From NCBI GenBank assembly GCA_019090225.1, contig JAHRWI010000124.1, forward strand, positions 1-9,691: DNA of 9,691 bases. Direction: 5' to 3'. The translations under genes and the position numbers were made by a program. This document shows positions 7,645 to 9,691 of the stretch, piece after piece. The first letter of the stretch is position 1. The number at the start of each line of letters is the position of its first letter. The notes beneath the pieces are model-generated. The model worked only from the letters and a program-made list of their open reading frames with translations. It did no database searches and was not told the origin of the DNA. This DNA comes from Porticoccaceae bacterium (lineage in GTDB: Bacteria > Pseudomonadota > Gammaproteobacteria > Pseudomonadales > Porticoccaceae).

Positions 7645-7728
7645 TGTTAATCACTCTCTCGCTGCTAAAGTTCTACCGCGACTCTCTACCTATCCCTGGG
7701 AGGGAGATGCTCAATTCGCGACAGTCTA
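7645..7728 (-). other. Short gap between coiled-coil gene and fumarase
   Basis: 84 bases holding the fumarase ribosome binding site (GAGAGAG near 7655-7661) and an inverted repeat TCCCT-GGG-AGGGA (7693-7705) with a short stem and no T-tract. It is not a typical terminator, so read-through into fumarase is likely. Confidence 0.35.
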
Positions 7729-8490
7729 TTATGGAATAGCAGGAACCTGCCGCAGTGCGTCCAAAGATTGATTAGTCTGCCGACGAAAGGCATCGATGGA
7801 CTTAATCGCTTTTTCTGTATCCAAAAGCCTGCTTTCAAAACCACGCTGTTTTTGATCCACCAACTGGAGCACCTTCTGTTGCGAATCACTCAGTCTGCCG
7901 ACCCGTTCATCGAGCTCATCATACCTCGCCACCGTGGCAAGTGAATCGCTACCCAGCTCATCGAGCCTGGCTGTCAGCTTTTTTTGGTCGGCGCCTGTTG
8001 CGGACACTGTCTTCTCTAATTTCTGACGCTTTTTAATACTCTGCGCAATGCTTTGCTCAACCGCACTAATAGCTTTTTTATTGCGGTCATTAGCCACGCC
8101 CCACAATTTTCTAATTTCCGACCAATGTTTAGTAAGTTCGGCTTGTTGATCGCTTAACTTCACAGACAGCGCCGCACCGGATTGACTCAAGGATTCATCG
8201 GTGGAATCAATTTTGGCAGCCAGGTCGTCAAACCGCTGTTGCAGCAAGGCCTGGGCCTGACTCTGCTGCCATGAAAACCAGCCCAGACCGCCCAGACAGA
8301 TGCTCAGCAAGAGGGTTACAAACAGTAGTAATGGACTACCGGTTTTAGCTTTGCCTGGTTTTCCATTGCCACGGCGGTCATTGTCACTTCCGGCAAAACT
8401 ATCTGGATTATGAGCTTGCGTTGGCTCACCCAGGTCGCCATCACGCCGAGCAACAATAGGATCGCGACGCGGCACATTTTTTTCTGTCAT
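7729..8490 (-). CDS. Single-pass inner membrane protein with periplasmic coiled coil, function unknown
   Basis: I do not recognise this family. The 253-residue product has a charged, Gly/Asn/Arg-rich cytoplasmic N-terminus (1-50), one transmembrane helix (about 53-73, LLLFVTLLLS then ICLGGLGWF), and a long heptad-like, Lys/Glu/Gln-rich region (about 78-248) with no enzyme motif. Basic residues before the helix give an N-in, C-out topology. The layout resembles the N-terminal half of HemX-type proteins, but no HemX C-terminal domain is present. An upstream in-frame TTG at 8526 would add 12 residues, but it overlaps the TATAAT of the likely promoter. The ATG at 8490 has AGGA 10 bases before it and is preferred. 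It is followed after 84 bases by fumarase. Confidence 0.8.
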   Translation of the reverse strand: MTEKNVPRRDPIVARRDGDLGEPTQAHNPDSFAGSDNDRRGNGKPGKAKTGSPLLLFVTLLLSICLGGLGWFSWQQSQAQALLQQRFDDLAAKIDSTDESLSQSGAALSVKLSDQQAELTKHWSEIRKLWGVANDRNKKAISAVEQSIAQSIKKRQKLEKTVSATGADQKKLTARLDELGSDSLATVARYDELDERVGRLSDSQQKVLQLVDQKQRGFESRLLDTEKAIKSIDAFRRQTNQSLDALRQVPAIP

Positions 8491-8525
8491 AAAGACCAAG
8501 TCCTGGGGGTAAGGAATTGGCCGCA

Positions 8526-8531
8526 ATTATA
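8526..8531 (-). promoter_or_regulatory. -10 element upstream of the coiled-coil gene
   Basis: A perfect TATAAT on the minus strand with transcription expected to begin near 8519, giving a leader of about 30 bases before the ATG at 8490. The surrounding GTGTATAAT plus GC-rich discriminator (TGCGGCC) is like the OmpA-family promoter in this window. The -35 at 17 bases (TCTCTG, 8549-8554) is poor, so the promoter may need an activator. It lies directly after the PuuD-like gene's terminator, as expected for a new transcription unit. Confidence 0.55.
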
Positions 8532-8555
8532 CACATTGCCACCGAATTCAGAGAT

Positions 8556-8586
8556 AAAAAAACCGGCCACTTGAGCCGGTTTTTTT
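8556..8586 (-). terminator. Rho-independent terminator of the PuuD-like gene
   Basis: A perfect 12-base inverted repeat, AAAAAAACCGGC (8556-8567) and GCCGGTTTTTTT (8575-8586), around a seven-base loop. On the minus strand the GC stem runs into seven T residues, 28 bases after the stop codon at 8615. It is symmetric and could also work on the plus strand, but no plus-strand gene ends here. Confidence 0.92.
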
Positions 8587-8614
8587 GCTAACAACAAGAT
8601 TACCAATAACGGAT

Positions 8615-9274
8615 TTACAGTAGTTTGAGCATCAACACCATCACCACTGTCAAACCGATGCTGCTATGGATAACACCTTTAACCGTGGTCATCGGACCTT
8701 GCTTACCAACAATCGCATTAACTTCAAGAGCTGCGATCAAAGCCAGTGCTGCATATAGCCCTACACCTCCGCCGGTACCACTTAATATAGAGTCACCACT
8801 GTAACCCAGGTGCGGAGAGGCCAGCATGCAGTAGGCCATTGGTGCAGAAAATAAGGTGTTCGTGCGTGAAGCCAACAGCGCCTTAGCGCCCGCCGTAGGC
8901 GCATCGCCACCTTCAACAATACCAAGAGCAATCTTCTGATTAGGCCAAATAATCAACCAGACGTTCAGGAACATCAAGGTGCCCATCAGAGCGCCAGCAA
9001 CGATGTATTCGTTCATAACACCTTGTTTTTGAACACCCATCAACAGAACAACACCCGTGATAAACGTAAACATCGCACCCCAGCGGAACCACCACAGCGC
9101 ACTCGGTGCCAGTTTAGCTTTGGCATCAGACAAGCCTTCTGGACTCGCCTGTTTGAAATAGCCTCCTTGTATAAAGTTGAAATAGTACAACAGACCAATC
9201 CAGGTTATACCGAACAGCAGGTGCCCCCAGCGAAACAGAAAGTTAACAAACTCCATCGACGTAAAGTTTTCCAT
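8615..9274 (-). CDS. PuuD-like membrane protein (urate oxidase N-terminal domain family)
   Basis: A 219-residue protein with about six membrane helices (roughly 11-34, 61-80, 90-110, 139-156, 170-189, 199-218). Family-like features are RWGHLLFGITWIGLLYYFNF, with H18 and W25, the ALWWFRWGAMFT stretch (59-70), and SRTNTLFSAPM...SPH (136-155). These resemble the membrane part of PuuD, a urate hydroxylase in which a membrane domain is fused to a C-terminal cytochrome c. Here the protein stops without any CXXCH haem motif. H18, H155 and H203 could be haem or metal ligands, which is inference. AAGGTGAT lies just before the ATG and fixes the start. No purine-degradation gene is adjacent, so calling it a urate hydroxylase would go beyond the evidence. 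Confidence 0.75.
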   Translation of the reverse strand: MENFTSMEFVNFLFRWGHLLFGITWIGLLYYFNFIQGGYFKQASPEGLSDAKAKLAPSALWWFRWGAMFTFITGVVLLMGVQKQGVMNEYIVAGALMGTLMFLNVWLIIWPNQKIALGIVEGGDAPTAGAKALLASRTNTLFSAPMAYCMLASPHLGYSGDSILSGTGGGVGLYAALALIAALEVNAIVGKQGPMTTVKGVIHSSIGLTVVMVLMLKLL

Positions 9275-9280
9275 TCAAAT

Positions 9281-9288
9281 CACCTTTT
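9281..9288 (-). promoter_or_regulatory. Shine-Dalgarno of the PuuD-like gene
   Basis: AAAAGGTG followed by ATTTGA and the ATG at 9274. It matches the anti-Shine-Dalgarno well and supports the first methionine over the second one at codon 7. Confidence 0.75.
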
Positions 9289-9318
9289 TTGATTAATTGT
9301 TTTTGATTAATTGTTTTT
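9286..9318. repeat. Perfect 14-base tandem duplication before the PuuD-like gene
   Basis: Two identical adjacent copies of TTTTTGATTAATTG (9286-9299 and 9300-9313) and the first five bases of a third (9314-9318). The array directly precedes the ribosome binding site of the PuuD-like gene, so it lies in its leader. The AT-rich unit contains the palindrome TTAA. Confidence 0.9.
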
Positions 9319-9346
9319 ATCTAGCTGGCGACGCTGTCGCTCGGTT

Positions 9347-9523
9347 CTATACCATGACCCACAAAAGCCATGACCAAAAAACCAGGACCAAAACCGCCGC
9401 CAAAACACCTACTAGAAACGCCACCAATAGCTTCACTTGCCTTCGACCTACAATCACATCAGATATATAGTAGATGTAACGGAGACGCATTCTAGACACA
9501 AATGCAGTATAAAAAAACCACAT
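9347..9523 (-). CDS. Possible small membrane protein of 58 residues
   Basis: An open frame from ATG at 9523 to TAG at 9347 would give MWFFYTAFVSRMRLRYIYYI and onward, with a basic segment (R11-K31, including GRRQVK) and then one strongly hydrophobic helix (about 32-57) ending FWSWLLWVMV. Positive-inside topology puts the N-terminus in the cytoplasm. An in-frame TAA two codons before the ATG makes this the first possible start; a second ATG is at codon 12 (9490). Against it: no good ribosome binding site (only CTGGTAATTT before the ATG), and the strand is G/T-rich, which by itself yields Val, Leu, Phe and Trp codons and few stops. I do not recognise a family. It fills an otherwise empty gap between groL and the PuuD-like gene. 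Confidence 0.35.
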   Translation of the reverse strand: MWFFYTAFVSRMRLRYIYYISDVIVGRRQVKLLVAFLVGVLAAVLVLVFWSWLLWVMV

Positions 9524-9596
9524 AAATTACCAGACTAAATTCACCCCTTTAACGCAACCTGCTCATTGCGATGGTCACTCATAGTTTGATGCCCAC

Positions 9597-9624
9597 AAAA
9601 AAACCCCGCACTGCGGGGTTTTTT
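9597..9624 (-). terminator. Rho-independent terminator of groL
   Basis: CCCCGC-ACT-GCGGGG (9604-9618) flanked by seven A and six T residues. On the minus strand the GC stem is followed by seven T residues, 33 bases after the groL stop codon. It is a strong, near-symmetric terminator. Confidence 0.92.
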
Positions 9625-9656
9625 GCTAAGTGTAATAGAACTAAGTGAAAAACAGC

Positions 9657-9691
9657 TTACATCATGCCGCCCATTCCGCCCATGCCACCCA
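9657..9691 (-). CDS. groL: Chaperonin GroEL, C-terminal end (cut by window edge)
   Basis: Only the last ten complete codons and the TAA are in the window. They read GGMGGMGGMM, the flexible Gly-Met repeat tail that extends into the GroEL folding chamber and is typical of bacterial GroEL. The strong terminator just downstream fits the end of a groES-groL operon. The rest of the gene lies off the right edge, so the call rests on the tail alone. Confidence 0.85.
   Translation of the reverse strand, partial: GGMGGMGGMM

Larger units (their letters stand above)
9275..9596. other. groL to PuuD-like intergenic region
   Basis: A gap of more than 300 bases whose only candidate gene is the 58-codon ORF. 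It also contains the 14-base duplication, an inverted repeat GCGAC-GCT-GTCGC (9328-9340), and degenerate 12-16 base units ending CCATGG-like words (9352-9405). Minus-strand TATACT (9507-9512) and TAGAAT (about 9488-9493) look like -10 elements but lack a good -35. No strong promoter for the PuuD-like gene is visible. Confidence 0.45.

Noticed and set aside
7693..7705. Inverted repeat TCCCT-GGG-AGGGA considered as a terminator before fumarase
   Set aside because: Five-bp stem with no following T-tract on either strand.
9354..9470. A plus-strand 38-codon Lys/Thr/Ala-rich ORF that looks histone H1-like
   Set aside because: No ribosome binding site or promoter; the composition is what the complement of the G/T-rich minus strand would give.
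9541..9582. A 13-codon minus-strand ORF just after the groL terminator
   Set aside because: Too short, no clear ribosome binding site, and no link to a regulated downstream gene.

Overview
The window comes from a Gram-negative bacterium, most likely a gammaproteobacterium, possibly a marine one. The evidence is the gene set: E. coli-type exonuclease I, Fe-S helicase DinG, a class I fumarase of about 507 residues, an OmpA-family porin with a signal peptide, and a GroEL tail ending in GGM repeats. Taxon is an inference from these families. Every gene I can support lies on the minus strand, so transcription runs from high to low coordinates. I see no insertion sequence, prophage, CRISPR array, tRNA or rRNA, and the region reads as core chromosome.

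In transcription order from the right edge: the last 11 codons of groL (GroEL) and its terminator; a gap holding a possible 58-codon membrane-protein gene too short for usual ORF cut-offs; a PuuD-like (urate oxidase N-terminal family) membrane protein with its own terminator; a promoter followed by a single-pass membrane coiled-coil protein of unknown function and class I fumarase, probably one operon; a 303-base leader and promoter region for an OmpA-family protein, which ends at a strong terminator; an array of five 14-base tandem repeats; sbcB (exonuclease I); pyrB (aspartate carbamoyltransferase); a PlsC-type acyltransferase; and dinG, cut by the left edge. The acyltransferase and dinG are 3 bases apart and look translationally coupled.

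The genes cover DNA repair (sbcB, dinG), pyrimidine synthesis (pyrB), the TCA cycle (fumarase), lipid metabolism (acyltransferase), envelope structure (OmpA-like, coiled-coil protein) and protein folding (groL). They do not form a single pathway. I found no convincing new multi-gene system. The items worth a second look are small: the 58-codon ORF, the 14-base tandem repeats in two intergenic regions, the stand-alone PuuD-like membrane domain, the altered HX4D spacing in the acyltransferase, and the unidentified coiled-coil protein beside fumarase.
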